64,000 nt of DNA. Origin: Streptococcus peroris ATCC 700780 (GTDB lineage Bacteria > Bacillota > Bacilli > Lactobacillales > Streptococcaceae). The stretch covers positions 692,854-756,853 of the forward strand of contig NZ_GL732463.1 in assembly GCF_000187585.1 (NCBI RefSeq). Direction: 5' to 3'. Of this stretch, positions 38,443-46,980 are shown piece after piece; the first letter of the stretch is position 1, and the number at the start of each line of letters is the position of its first letter. Made by a program: the position numbers and the translations under genes. Below the pieces are notes generated by a model, which was not told where the DNA came from, ran no database searches, and was given only the letters and a program-made list of their open reading frames with translations.

Positions 38443-38871
38443 ATGGATGGAATAACAAAAGATTCTATAAAAACGGCTAAACTAATGAAACAATTATGGC
38501 CCCAATTAACCGATAAAGAAGCTATTGATGAAGTAAAAAGATATACGAATGGCAAAAATACTGCAATCTTTACTGAAGTTGAAGGTGACACAATTGTAGG
38601 TCTAGCACTATGTTCACTCAGATTTGATTATGTTGAAGGTTGTAAATATAGTCCTGTTGGATTCTTAGAAGGGATTATTGTCGACGAGGAATATCGTTTA
38701 AAGGATATTGCTAAAAATCTCTGTACAAAATGTGAGGAATGGGCGAAAAATAAAGGATGTAAGGAATTTGCAAGTGACTGTACTTTAACGAATACGGATT
38801 CTATAAGATTTCATCTCAATATTGGATTTCAGGAGGCAAATAGAATTATTCATTTTAAGAAGAAATTATAA
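38443..38871 (+). CDS. AAC(6')-like aminoglycoside N-acetyltransferase
   Basis: 142 residues of the GNAT fold. The stretches LCSLRFDYVEGCKYSPVGFLEGIIVDEEYR, EWAKNKGCKEFASDC and NTDSIRFHLNIGFQEANRIIHFKKKL are those of the AAC(6')-I family, which acetylate the 6' amine of aminoglycosides. Whether this copy confers resistance is unknown. GGAGGA at 38430-38435 fixes ATG 38443; an upstream TTG would read through the ribosome site. It sits in the accessory island, directly after an att-like remnant. Confidence 0.78.
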   Translation: MDGITKDSIKTAKLMKQLWPQLTDKEAIDEVKRYTNGKNTAIFTEVEGDTIVGLALCSLRFDYVEGCKYSPVGFLEGIIVDEEYRLKDIAKNLCTKCEEWAKNKGCKEFASDCTLTNTDSIRFHLNIGFQEANRIIHFKKKL

Positions 38872-38918
38872 TTTCAGTACGTGGTCAAAATTTATGTATC
38901 TTTAGGAAGTGTGAAAGA

Positions 38919-39527
38919 TTGGACGAACAAATTTTTTTGATGGGTGGAAATCCGCCGATAAAGAACCATACGATTGTTCATAAAATTGTGTCATCAAGGA
39001 AGATCGAAAGAATTGTCATTTTTACAGTTTATCGAGAAAATTGGGAACCGTATATGAATAAGTACACGGAAGTTTTCCAAAGTCAACTTCCTAATCTAAA
39101 CACTGATTACTTACTCTTGGACACTGAGCAGATTAATTTTGATAGCTATCTAGATGCTGATCTAATTATTATCGGTGGTGGAAATACGGAAAAGTATTTA
39201 GCTACTTACGTCAATCAGCAGTTCAAAAATTATATCGATCGTATGCTGAATAAAGGGGCGAAAGTTATTGGATTTTCTGCAGGAGCCCTATTATTAGGAG
39301 AAAAAGTCTATGTTTCACCTAATGATAATTCAGATCATCAGATAAAGATAAAAAATGGATTAGGACTCTTTAGTCAGTTTTTAATTAGTGTTCATTATGA
39401 TTCCTGGAATGATAAAGCTAATAAGGATAGAGCTGAAGAACTCGTTAATGTTCCCATAATTCCACTAAATGATCATTCATGTCTTGTATTGGATAAACTT
39501 GGAAACATCACAGAGAAAATTGACTAG
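38919..39527 (+). CDS. Peptidase S51-like (dipeptidase E / cyanophycinase family) protein
   Basis: 202 residues. LIIIGGGNTEKYLA and the nucleophile elbow VIGFSAGALLLG (Ser) match peptidase family S51; a His follows in LISVHYDSW. S51 enzymes cleave peptides containing aspartyl bonds. TTG is the start, with AGGAAG about 10 bases upstream. It is 47 bases after the acetyltransferase and is probably cotranscribed. The linkage with an AAC(6')-like enzyme is unusual, and its meaning is unknown. Confidence 0.75.
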   Translation: MDEQIFLMGGNPPIKNHTIVHKIVSSRKIERIVIFTVYRENWEPYMNKYTEVFQSQLPNLNTDYLLLDTEQINFDSYLDADLIIIGGGNTEKYLATYVNQQFKNYIDRMLNKGAKVIGFSAGALLLGEKVYVSPNDNSDHQIKIKNGLGLFSQFLISVHYDSWNDKANKDRAEELVNVPIIPLNDHSCLVLDKLGNITEKID

Positions 39528-39581
39528 TTTTTATTATCTAAATCTTGATCTAGGTGACTAAAGTGTAGACGAACTGTTTAA

Positions 39582-39611
39582 TGAAAAGCCTTGATTGTAA
39601 GGCTTTTTTGC
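39582..39611 (+). terminator. Intrinsic terminator after the S51 gene
   Basis: AAAGCCTT / AAGGCTTTTTT. The sequence from TTTAATG to the T run is almost identical to the hairpin at 34001-34031. Confidence 0.75.
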
Positions 39612-39628
39612 ATTTTCCAATAAAGAAC

Positions 39629-39679
39629 TTGACATTATTAGTTACTTCCACTACAATAGAATTACATACCGTCGGTATG
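39629..39679 (+). promoter_or_regulatory. tetR-family gene promoter with palindromic operator
   Basis: TTGACA (39629-39634), 17 bases, TACAAT (39652-39657). CATACCGTCGGTATG, a perfect palindrome, lies at 39665-39679 over the transcription start. Autorepression by the adjacent TetR protein is inferred. Confidence 0.82.
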
Positions 39680-39695
39680 ATAGAAAGGGACTAAA

Positions 39696-40325
39696 ATGGC
39701 AAGGAATAGAAACTCACATGAAACTAGAAAAAAAATACTAGAGGTCTCTAAAAATTTATTTTTAGAAAAAGGATTTGATAATACGTCAATACAAGATATC
39801 ATAGATGGCTTAGGTGGATTAACAAAAGGTGTTATCTATCATCATTTTGAGTCTAAATATGATATACTGCAAACAATCATTAGCGAAAATAATCAAGAAA
39901 TTTTAAATTATAATTGGAGAGGAAATACTGGATTAGAAAAGATACAAAATTCTTTGATGGACTCTTTCTCTAATTTTGAACACCAAAGGCTCGTTTACTC
40001 TGCCTCAATCATGCTAAGAAGTCCACGTTTGTTAGGAGAGCAGTATCTAGGTCTATTTTCTGATTTTTTACCCGAAATTAGAGAAAAAGTTTACGAAGGA
40101 GTTGAAGATGGGTCTATTAAAACAGAATATCCAGAAGAGCTAGCAGATTTAATTGTTTTAACTCTGAATATTTGGATTGGTTTTCAAATTTCCGTTTTTT
40201 CATTAGTAGAATTAAAGCGTAAAATGAATTTCATTAAACTTACTTTTGAAGGTCTAGGGGTACAGTTAATTTCTGATGATATGATGGAGGTGATTTTCAA
40301 CTTATTTGATCACTTAAAAAAATAG
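39696..40325 (+). CDS. TetR-family transcriptional repressor
   Basis: 209 residues. N-terminal helix-turn-helix (RKKILEVSKNLFLEKGFDNTSIQDIIDGLGGLTKGVIYHHFESKYDIL) and a ligand-binding helical C-terminal domain. It probably binds its own operator (39665) and the two related palindromes before the ABC genes (40457, 40487). The inducer is unknown; a substrate of the downstream exporters is likely. GAAAGGG lies upstream of ATG. Confidence 0.88.
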   Translation: MARNRNSHETRKKILEVSKNLFLEKGFDNTSIQDIIDGLGGLTKGVIYHHFESKYDILQTIISENNQEILNYNWRGNTGLEKIQNSLMDSFSNFEHQRLVYSASIMLRSPRLLGEQYLGLFSDFLPEIREKVYEGVEDGSIKTEYPEELADLIVLTLNIWIGFQISVFSLVELKRKMNFIKLTFEGLGVQLISDDMMEVIFNLFDHLKK

Positions 40326-40456
40326 TAAATAAGTAGTCGCATGACATTCATGTTAATACTAATTTCTATTTATGTGTTATCAATTCAATAAATTATCTTA
40401 CATAATTTATAGTTAAAAAATAACATACTTTAAGTGTGTTATTAAAAATCTATTAT

Positions 40457-40507
40457 ACATACCGAAGGTATGTTTGTTTTTAGTGTATACATACCGATAG
40501 TATGTAT
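40457..40507 (+). promoter_or_regulatory. Two TetR-type operators upstream of the ABC genes
   Basis: ACATACC-GAA-GGTATGT (40457-40473) and ATACATAC-CGATA-GTATGTAT (40487-40507) share the CATACCG...GTATG core of the operator in front of the tetR-family gene. Likely -10 sequences (TATTAT, TATACA) overlap them. The leader from 40508 to 40602 shows nothing else. Confidence 0.8.
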
Positions 40508-40602
40508 AGTAACATTGTCTGAAGAATAAGCTTATTTTTAAATATTTGTCGAGATTAGTCTGAATAGTTTATTCTTTATTTACGCTTTGGAGGAAATAAT
40601 CT

Positions 40603-41343
40603 ATGTTGTCGCTTATTAAAATTGAATTAAATAAAGTTTCTAAATCTAAATTATTTTTAGCCTGGTTGTGTACTATATTTATAGTGTTAGGTATTACAGC
40701 AATCATTATTATGGGTTTAGGTACTGACAATAAACTAGGAGAATTTACTGGACAGGATTCTAATGTTATTAGAATTACTGGTAAATGGGAAGGTTGGGCA
40801 ATTGTAGCTTCATTGTTTTCATCTTTATTTACAAAAGCAGCATTTTTGATTTTCGAATCTTATTTATTATCTACGATTATTATTGATGAATTTAAACGAA
40901 GAACAATTTTTCAGTTGTTTTCTTACCCTATTTCTAAAATAAAGTTACTATGGGGAAAAATTCTTTCAGTCATTCTAATAGCATTTATTGCCCATTTTTC
41001 TGCACATTTAGTGATTCAATTATTCATTAGATTCATGGCTGTTGTAACTGAATCTAGTTATATCCCTCTAGCTAGTCAATTAATTAACTTAGCTGGAATA
41101 ACGTTTGCAACAGTACTAATAGGGTTACTACCATTTGTTTTAGGTATGATTAAACATTCAACAGCTATAACAATGCTTTCAGGACTTGGTTTAGCAGCAT
41201 TACTTTCAAATGTAAGTCCAGGAAGTTTATCTAATAATATTGCTGATAACTTATTCTTTTTGATATTTGCAAGTTTCATAAGTTTAATGATTACTTCATT
41301 TTCAATTTTTAATATTTCAAGACAAGATATTAGTATCAAGTAG
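40603..41343 (+). CDS. ABC-2 type permease
   Basis: 246 residues with six membrane helices. The start LIKIELNKVSKSKLFLAWLCTIFIVLG and EFKRRTIFQLFSYPISKIKLLWGKILSVI are typical of bacitracin/lantibiotic-type ABC-2 permeases. It would pair with the ATPase encoded at 41479. GGAGG precedes ATG. Under TetR-type operators. Confidence 0.85.
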   Translation: MLSLIKIELNKVSKSKLFLAWLCTIFIVLGITAIIIMGLGTDNKLGEFTGQDSNVIRITGKWEGWAIVASLFSSLFTKAAFLIFESYLLSTIIIDEFKRRTIFQLFSYPISKIKLLWGKILSVILIAFIAHFSAHLVIQLFIRFMAVVTESSYIPLASQLINLAGITFATVLIGLLPFVLGMIKHSTAITMLSGLGLAALLSNVSPGSLSNNIADNLFFLIFASFISLMITSFSIFNISRQDISIK

Positions 41344-41478
41344 CATACCTAAGTTTAATTGAAGGAAAGTGATAATTCCTTAATGATTTCTATAAAAAAA
41401 GAGACTGTATAAATTAGTATTTATGCTCTGGGAGAAAAATTCTTGCATTTAAAACTGGATATAGAAAGAGAGATAGAA

Positions 41479-42216
41479 ATGAGAAATATTGTTGAAATAA
41501 AAGAAGTTTTTAAAACAATTGATAAAGAAGAAATTTTAAGTGGTATCAACCTTCAAATTGCTGAAGGAGAAATCTATGGTTTTTTAGGACCGAATGGTGC
41601 TGGAAAAACAACGTTAATGAAATGTATGTTATCCTTATCAACAATTACATCAGGTAGTATTGAGATTTTTGGGAAAAATTTACAAGAACACAGAGAAGAA
41701 ATCTTAAGTCAGATTGGAAGTATTATTGAATCACCAATTTTTTATGATAATTGCACTGCAAAAGAAATTTTGGAAATTCACGCTCAGTATATGGGGAAAA
41801 ATATTATTGAATCAGATATAATAAGAGCCTTAAGAATGGTCGGATTAAAGAATACGACTAAAAAAGTAAAAGATTTTTCGTTAGGAATGAGGCAAAGGCT
41901 TGGTTTAGCTCGTGCCTTTCTAACAAAACCTAAATTGTTAATTTTAGATGAGCCAATCAATGGTTTAGATCCAATAGGAATTCAAGAAATTCGAAATCTT
42001 TTGTTGTCGCTTTCTAAGGAGCATGGTATTACAATACTAATATCGAGTCATATATTATCGGAAATTTCACAGATAGCAGATAAAATTGGTTTTATCAAAA
42101 ATGGAGAAATTGTAGAACAGGTCTCTATGAAAGAGATTAGGAGAGAGAATATTAACTTAGAAGAATATTTTATGTCTCATTTTCTAAATGAAATTAAGAA
42201 TTATGAGGTAGATTAA
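41479..42216 (+). CDS. ABC transporter ATP-binding protein (BcrA-like)
   Basis: 245 residues from ATG 41479. Walker A GPNGAGKTT, signature LSLGMRQR-type (FSLGMRQRLGLA), Walker B LLILDEPINGLDP and H-loop SSHIL. It resembles the ATPases that protect against cationic peptides. A TTG at 41443 with GGGAG upstream would add 12 residues and cannot be excluded. It is 135 bases after the permease and 2 bases before the next exporter. Confidence 0.85.
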   Translation: MRNIVEIKEVFKTIDKEEILSGINLQIAEGEIYGFLGPNGAGKTTLMKCMLSLSTITSGSIEIFGKNLQEHREEILSQIGSIIESPIFYDNCTAKEILEIHAQYMGKNIIESDIIRALRMVGLKNTTKKVKDFSLGMRQRLGLARAFLTKPKLLILDEPINGLDPIGIQEIRNLLLSLSKEHGITILISSHILSEISQIADKIGFIKNGEIVEQVSMKEIRRENINLEEYFMSHFLNEIKNYEVD

Positions 42217-42218
42217 GG

Positions 42219-43901
42219 ATGAAACAATTGATAAAGAATCATCAGAAGGCTTTTTATGCTTTCATGATATTTAATATACTGGTCCCTTTAACTAATATTG
42301 CTTTTGCTTATTCTATTAAAGGTATTATTGATAGTGGTATGTCCCAAAATGAAGTTGCCTTAACTCAAGCGGTACTAGTAGGAGCTAGTGTTATTTTCAT
42401 CTATGCAGGACTGAACTTTATATCTCTTCGATTGAGAAATAAACTTGTTAGGCAAATCATGTCAAGATACAAAAACAAGGTGTTCCAATCTATTTTAGAT
42501 AGCGATTATAGAGACTTTTCTAAAGAAAAATCAGGGAAGTTTATTTCTGTATTAACAGAAAATATGAAGAAAATCGAGCAAGATTATCTACACCAGTATT
42601 TTAATATTTCAAAAAACCTTTCCTTAATGATTTTTTCACTCCTAGCTATGTTTATAGGTAATTGGTTTTTGACCTTATTAGTAATCATTGCTAGCATTAT
42701 TCCAATGATGATATCAGGATTTATTGGGCAAAAATCAGCTTCACTTCAAAAAACAGCTATGATTACCGATCAGAAGTATTTAGCTAAGGTTAAAGATATT
42801 TTAGCAGGATTTCTGGTTATTAAAAGTTTTAATGTGAAAGATGCTATCTGTAAGGATTATAGTCATGAAAGTGAAAAATTTGATGAAATAAATTTTATAA
42901 AAGGGAAATTTGATGTTTTAGCTAATGTTATTTCGCAGCTTTCAGGGATGATTGTTTTTTTGGTAGCCTTTGGTGGAGGAATGTATCTTGTTTTTAATGG
43001 CCATACCACAATTGGAAGTGTAACAGCTATTGTTCAACTGGTTAATTTTGTAGTAATGCCACTAAATGAAGTTGGTATGGGAATGAGTAAATTCCGTGAA
43101 GGTCAGGCAACACTAGATGCATTTGAAGTAAAAGATGTAACCGAACTTCAGACTGGTGAAACGAAAGAATATTTCGATGATGTTATTTCTTTTTCAAATA
43201 TAGATTTTTCTTATCCTAATACTGAAGAAAAGATTTTTAATCATTTATCTTTGAAGATTCAAAAAGGGGAAAAAATTGCAATTGTAGGAATGTCAGGGAG
43301 TGGAAAATCAACTTTGCTCAATCTATTGCTACGTTTTTATGATGTAACAAGTGGACATATTTCAATTGATAATCAAGATATACAAGCTATTTCAGCAGAG
43401 AGTCTTTATAACTTAATGACTATTGTTCAGCAAGACGTTTATATTTTTGATGATACTTTAAGAGCGAATATTACTCTTAATCAATCCTTCACTGATGAGG
43501 AAATAAAGCAAGCTGTACATCAGTCAGGTTTAGAAAGTTATGTTTTAGAAAATGAATCTGGCTTACAAACTTTATGTGGAGAGAATGGATCAAATCTATC
43601 TGGTGGACAAAAACAAAGATTTAGTATTGCGCGTGCCTTGATTCGAAAAACACCAATCTTATTATTGGATGAGGCCACCTCTTCTTTGGATAATCAAGTA
43701 ACTACTGAAATTGAAAATTCAATCTTGGATATTCAAAATTTGACTGCACTTGTAGTAACCCACAAGTTGAATAAGAACATTTTGAAAAAATACGATAGAA
43801 TTCTCTTTATGAAAGATGGCATCATTGTTGAAGATGGCTCTTTTAGTGACTTGATGGATAGAAGAGGTGAGTTTTATAAGTTGTTTGAGTTGAGTGTATA
43901 A
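42219..43901 (+). CDS. ABC exporter (fused membrane and ATPase domains)
   Basis: 560 residues. Six-helix exporter domain, then an ATPase with Walker A GMSGSGKST, Q-loop TIVQQDVYIF, signature LSGGQKQR, Walker B ILLLDEATSSLD and H-loop VVTHKL. Full-length motifs suggest it is functional as a homodimer. It follows the ATPase gene after 2 bases, so one TetR-controlled message encodes two different transporters. No peptide precursor or modification enzyme is present, so immunity or drug export is more likely than bacteriocin production. Confidence 0.87.
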   Translation: MKQLIKNHQKAFYAFMIFNILVPLTNIAFAYSIKGIIDSGMSQNEVALTQAVLVGASVIFIYAGLNFISLRLRNKLVRQIMSRYKNKVFQSILDSDYRDFSKEKSGKFISVLTENMKKIEQDYLHQYFNISKNLSLMIFSLLAMFIGNWFLTLLVIIASIIPMMISGFIGQKSASLQKTAMITDQKYLAKVKDILAGFLVIKSFNVKDAICKDYSHESEKFDEINFIKGKFDVLANVISQLSGMIVFLVAFGGGMYLVFNGHTTIGSVTAIVQLVNFVVMPLNEVGMGMSKFREGQATLDAFEVKDVTELQTGETKEYFDDVISFSNIDFSYPNTEEKIFNHLSLKIQKGEKIAIVGMSGSGKSTLLNLLLRFYDVTSGHISIDNQDIQAISAESLYNLMTIVQQDVYIFDDTLRANITLNQSFTDEEIKQAVHQSGLESYVLENESGLQTLCGENGSNLSGGQKQRFSIARALIRKTPILLLDEATSSLDNQVTTEIENSILDIQNLTALVVTHKLNKNILKKYDRILFMKDGIIVEDGSFSDLMDRRGEFYKLFELSV

Positions 43902-43937
43902 TTCTCTTTCATTTTATAGTATAATTTTATAAAACAT

Positions 43938-44024
43938 TCTATCACTTTCGTTCTATAATATAGAAGTTTGCTATCACGATACGTGGAGTGTATAAGTTTG
44001 TTAGTAAAACGTTGTTAAATATCT
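43938..44024 (+). repeat. Dispersed boundary repeat with promoter core, copy 4
   Basis: Matches 38152-38237 from TCTATCACTTTCGTT to AAATATCT. It contains TATAATATAGA and lies 63 bases before the Abi_2 gene, which it may express. Confidence 0.65.
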
Positions 44025-44087
44025 TAATTATAGATTTTCGCTTACTGTATTTGGATTCTTTTCAACAAATCTATTTAGGGAGAGGTT

Positions 44088-45065
44088 ATGGCAAATAAAG
44101 TTAAAAAACCTAAGAAGTTAGTTTCCCAATTAATTTTAGAAATGAAAAATAATAGAGGCATTACATTTAATTATATTGATGAATCTGTAGCTGCCAATTA
44201 TTTATCTAATATTAATAACTATCTACGAACGGCTTCATATAGAAAAAATTATCAAAAATATCAAAAAGGAGCAAAACAAGGTAAGTACATACAACTTGAT
44301 TTTTCTTATTTGGTTGAGATGAGTATACTGGACATGCATTATAGATTTTTAGTACAAAAAATGTGTTCTGATATTGAACATAGTATGTGTGTCAACTTGA
44401 TTCATGACGTGGAGAAAGATGTAACAACAGATGGCTATGATTTAGTAAAACAGTTTTTAAAAAAACACCCTCGAGAAATTAAAAAAATTCAAGGAACAAT
44501 CTTATCACCACATACTGGAGATCTTTTAAAGAAATATTTCACCATCAAGCAAACAACAAAAAATCGTTCAGTCTGTTATGAGATTACAAACTATGAGGAT
44601 TGCCCAGTATGGGTTTTGATGGAATTATTGAGTTTTGGATCTATTATAAATTTTTATTTAGACTACTACACCAGTAAAAAATACCCTCATATTCAAAGTC
44701 AGATTTTAAATCTAGTACGAAGCTTAAGAAATGCCGCTGCTCACAACAATTGTATCTTATATGACTTGAATCCTGGAACAACTGTACCCCCTCAAGAGAT
44801 TATAAAATTTGTTAAAGGAATTCCTGGTATAACAACGTCTAGCAGAAGGAAAAGGTTGTCATCTCGCGCTATTCTGGAATTTGTTGCATTGATTTATGTT
44901 TATGACCAGATTGTCTCAGGAAAGGTCAAAAAGCATCGATTCAAAGAACTGGACGATTTATTCAATAAAAGGATGAAAGAAAAAGATGGTTTTTTCAAAA
45001 ATAATCAATTGATTAATAGTACTTACACATTCATTCAAAAGATTGTAAATGATACTATAAAGTAA
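44088..45065 (+). CDS. Abi_2/AbiD-like abortive-infection protein with HEPN-type motif
   Basis: 325 residues. The N-terminal region (KLVSQLILEMKNNRGITF) and the central FSYLVEMSILDMHYRFLVQKMCSDIEH fit the Abi_2 family. SLRNAAAHNNCILYD holds the R-x4-H RNase motif of HEPN domains. Such proteins stop phage growth by cleaving RNA in infected cells. Toxicity is presumably held in check until infection; no antitoxin gene is obvious. It is expressed alone, with GGGAGAGG upstream. 45066-45271 holds no gene. Confidence 0.8.
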   Translation: MANKVKKPKKLVSQLILEMKNNRGITFNYIDESVAANYLSNINNYLRTASYRKNYQKYQKGAKQGKYIQLDFSYLVEMSILDMHYRFLVQKMCSDIEHSMCVNLIHDVEKDVTTDGYDLVKQFLKKHPREIKKIQGTILSPHTGDLLKKYFTIKQTTKNRSVCYEITNYEDCPVWVLMELLSFGSIINFYLDYYTSKKYPHIQSQILNLVRSLRNAAAHNNCILYDLNPGTTVPPQEIIKFVKGIPGITTSSRRKRLSSRAILEFVALIYVYDQIVSGKVKKHRFKELDDLFNKRMKEKDGFFKNNQLINSTYTFIQKIVNDTIK

Positions 45066-45271
45066 ATAAAAATTTGACAAAATACCAGAGTGATGGTAGA
45101 ATTACTTTATTAACTAAAAATTGTAATCAATTTTTGACGGGGCAACGTTACGACGGTGTCCTATTTTTTGTATATAAGAATAGCATACAAATTAAGTTAG
45201 CCCACTCTACTTGTTCAAACTGATTGAACAAATATTTATCTAGTGAAAGTCCTACAGTAAGGAGTTTAAAT

Positions 45272-46075
45272 ATGAAATTCCATGAATTTGGTGATAAGAA
45301 TTTGCCTTCTATCTTGCTGATACATGGCGGTGGCAGTTCTTGGTGGAATTATCTTCGTCAAGTACGGATCTTGTCAGGGAAGTATCGTGTTATTTTACCT
45401 ACTTTGAATGGCCACGGCGAAGAATATCAACTTGATTATGTTTCTACTGAAGATTCTGCTTTGGAGATTCTAGACTATATCAAAGCAAACTGTGGTGGGA
45501 AATTGTTTGCGATTGGTGGCGTTTCACTTGGTGGTCAAATTGCCATGGAGCTTTTGTCATTAGACAGCGAGATAGCTGAGAAGGCCATCATAGACGGAAG
45601 CCTCTGTATTTCTCAACCAGGGTTAGCTAAAATCAGTATCTTTCTAGTGTCTCTATTTGGTAAATTGATGTTCAGTAAATTCTCTTGCAAACTTCAATTA
45701 AGCATGATGAACAAATTCTATCCTAAACTGGCTTATCCAGATGAAATAAAAGCTTATTATTTAGAAGATCTGCCAAGAACTCCTATCGAAACATTGGTGA
45801 CCATTTACAAAACCTATATGGGGCATTACAAGCTGAAGGACACGATTTCTGCTAGTAAGGCTCAGGTTCTGTATATCTACGGTGAAAAAGAATTGAACTG
45901 TGTGAAAGCATCGGCGAAATTATTTCAGCAGCTCCATCCCAACACGATCCTGTATGAAGCAAAGGGCTATAACCATGGCTATTTATCAGCTTACCTGCCT
46001 CAAGAATGGGTTGATTTGGTGGAGACATTTTTTAAGAACGATTCATTGGAAATGTGTATTGAATCTGATATGTAA
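45272..46075 (+). CDS. Alpha/beta hydrolase
   Basis: 267 residues. LLIHGGGSSWWNY forms the oxyanion region, GGVSLGGQIAM carries the nucleophile Ser, and GYNHGYLS holds the likely catalytic His; the acid is probably in the YIYGEKELN segment. Substrate unknown. AAGGAG (45259-45264) fixes ATG 45272, and an upstream in-frame start at 45224 lacks support. It is followed 14 bases later by a truncated copy of the ADP-ribosylglycohydrolase gene. Confidence 0.83.
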   Translation: MKFHEFGDKNLPSILLIHGGGSSWWNYLRQVRILSGKYRVILPTLNGHGEEYQLDYVSTEDSALEILDYIKANCGGKLFAIGGVSLGGQIAMELLSLDSEIAEKAIIDGSLCISQPGLAKISIFLVSLFGKLMFSKFSCKLQLSMMNKFYPKLAYPDEIKAYYLEDLPRTPIETLVTIYKTYMGHYKLKDTISASKAQVLYIYGEKELNCVKASAKLFQQLHPNTILYEAKGYNHGYLSAYLPQEWVDLVETFFKNDSLEMCIESDM

Positions 46076-46089
46076 TAAGGAGGAATCTT

Positions 46090-46201
46090 ATGCTAGGAGC
46101 AGTAGTTGGAGATATTGTAGGTTCTGTTTATGAATGGAACAACATTAAAACGAAAGACTTTCCATTATTTCGTGAGGATTGCTTTTTCACGGACGATACG
46201 G
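46090..46201 (+). pseudogene. 5' fragment of an ADP-ribosylglycohydrolase gene (duplicate)
   Basis: From the ribosome site GGAGGAAT through 37 codons (MLGAVVGDIVGSVYEWNN... to FFTDDTV) it is almost identical to the start of the intact gene at 46981. The match stops at 46201, where a copy of the dispersed boundary repeat begins. It encodes no functional protein. Confidence 0.88.
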
Positions 46202-46207
46202 TAAGTC

Positions 46208-46246
46208 CGAACCGCTGAATGTGTAAGCTTGTTAGCGAAACGTAAC
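46208..46246 (+). repeat. Dispersed boundary repeat, partial copy 3
   Basis: CGAACCGCTGAATGTGTAAG then CTTGTTAGCGAAACGTAAC. It resembles 33945-33977 (AACCGCTGAGTGTGTCG) and the 3' halves of the copies at 38152 and 43938. It marks the point where the duplicated gene fragment ends. Confidence 0.55.
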
Positions 46247-46322
46247 TAATCCTCAGAATAAAGAATCTAAAACTCCATTATTTAGAAATGAAAACCTAAA
46301 CTGTTTTTAAGGAGGTGTTATA

Positions 46323-46940
46323 TTGATAGAAAGCAGACCTGAGTTTGAAAAAATCACATCCTTTGATGAGTTTAATAAATACTATTGGTATCGGGATGAA
46401 CTTTCACAGATATGCAAGTCATTAGGGCTTGAATATAGAGGGACCAAACAAGAACTCAATCATATTATTGAGCAGTACTTTAAGGGTAATTTGATTAAAA
46501 AGTCATCAATAAAAAGGAAAAAGAAACAAGTAGAAGTCGTTACCTTAAATACGCCCTTACTTGAATGTGGATTCTCCTTTAATGCACACTTTAGAGAATA
46601 TTTCTCAACTTTAACAGATGTTTCGCCCTTTAAGTTTACTGCCGATATGGCTACTGCTTGGAGAAAAGTAAAAAGCGACAATGATTTGAGTTTCACAATC
46701 CAAGATATGCTAAAAGTTTATTATGGAAATTCAGATTATGCCAAGTATGATCATTCGGTTTGTCAATGGAACCAATTTTTAAAGGACTTCTGTGCAGACG
46801 AAAATAGTGGCAACTACTCTAATAAACTAAAAGTAGCTTCTATTCTTTGGAAAGAAGTTAGAAATTCAAGTAATGAAAAAATTTATTCAAAGAATCTTTT
46901 GACCGAATATGCTGGTAAAATAAAAGAGTATGGCAAGTAG
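46323..46940 (+). CDS. SAP-domain protein (DUF6434-like)
   Basis: 205 residues. The N-terminal LSQICKSLGLEYRGTKQELNHIIEQYF is a SAP-type helix-extension-helix, a motif that usually binds nucleic acid. The rest is a helical domain (FKFTADMATAWRKVKSDNDLSF...) of no assigned function. It lies exactly between the duplicated 5' fragment and the intact ADP-ribosylglycohydrolase gene, as inserted cargo. GGAGGTG lies before the TTG start at 46323. Confidence 0.7.
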   Translation: MIESRPEFEKITSFDEFNKYYWYRDELSQICKSLGLEYRGTKQELNHIIEQYFKGNLIKKSSIKRKKKQVEVVTLNTPLLECGFSFNAHFREYFSTLTDVSPFKFTADMATAWRKVKSDNDLSFTIQDMLKVYYGNSDYAKYDHSVCQWNQFLKDFCADENSGNYSNKLKVASILWKEVRNSSNEKIYSKNLLTEYAGKIKEYGK

Positions 46941-46980
46941 AAATGTCAGTCTCAACCAAAAGTTTGTATGGAGGAATAGC

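Noticed and set aside
40326..43901. Bacteriocin production locus
   Set aside because: Two ABC transporters are present, but no precursor peptide with a double-Gly leader and no modification enzyme was found between or beside them.
45120..45175. Terminator or element end (GACGGGGCAACG ... GGTGTCCTATTTTTT)
   Set aside because: Base pairing is weak and interrupted; no convincing stem could be drawn.
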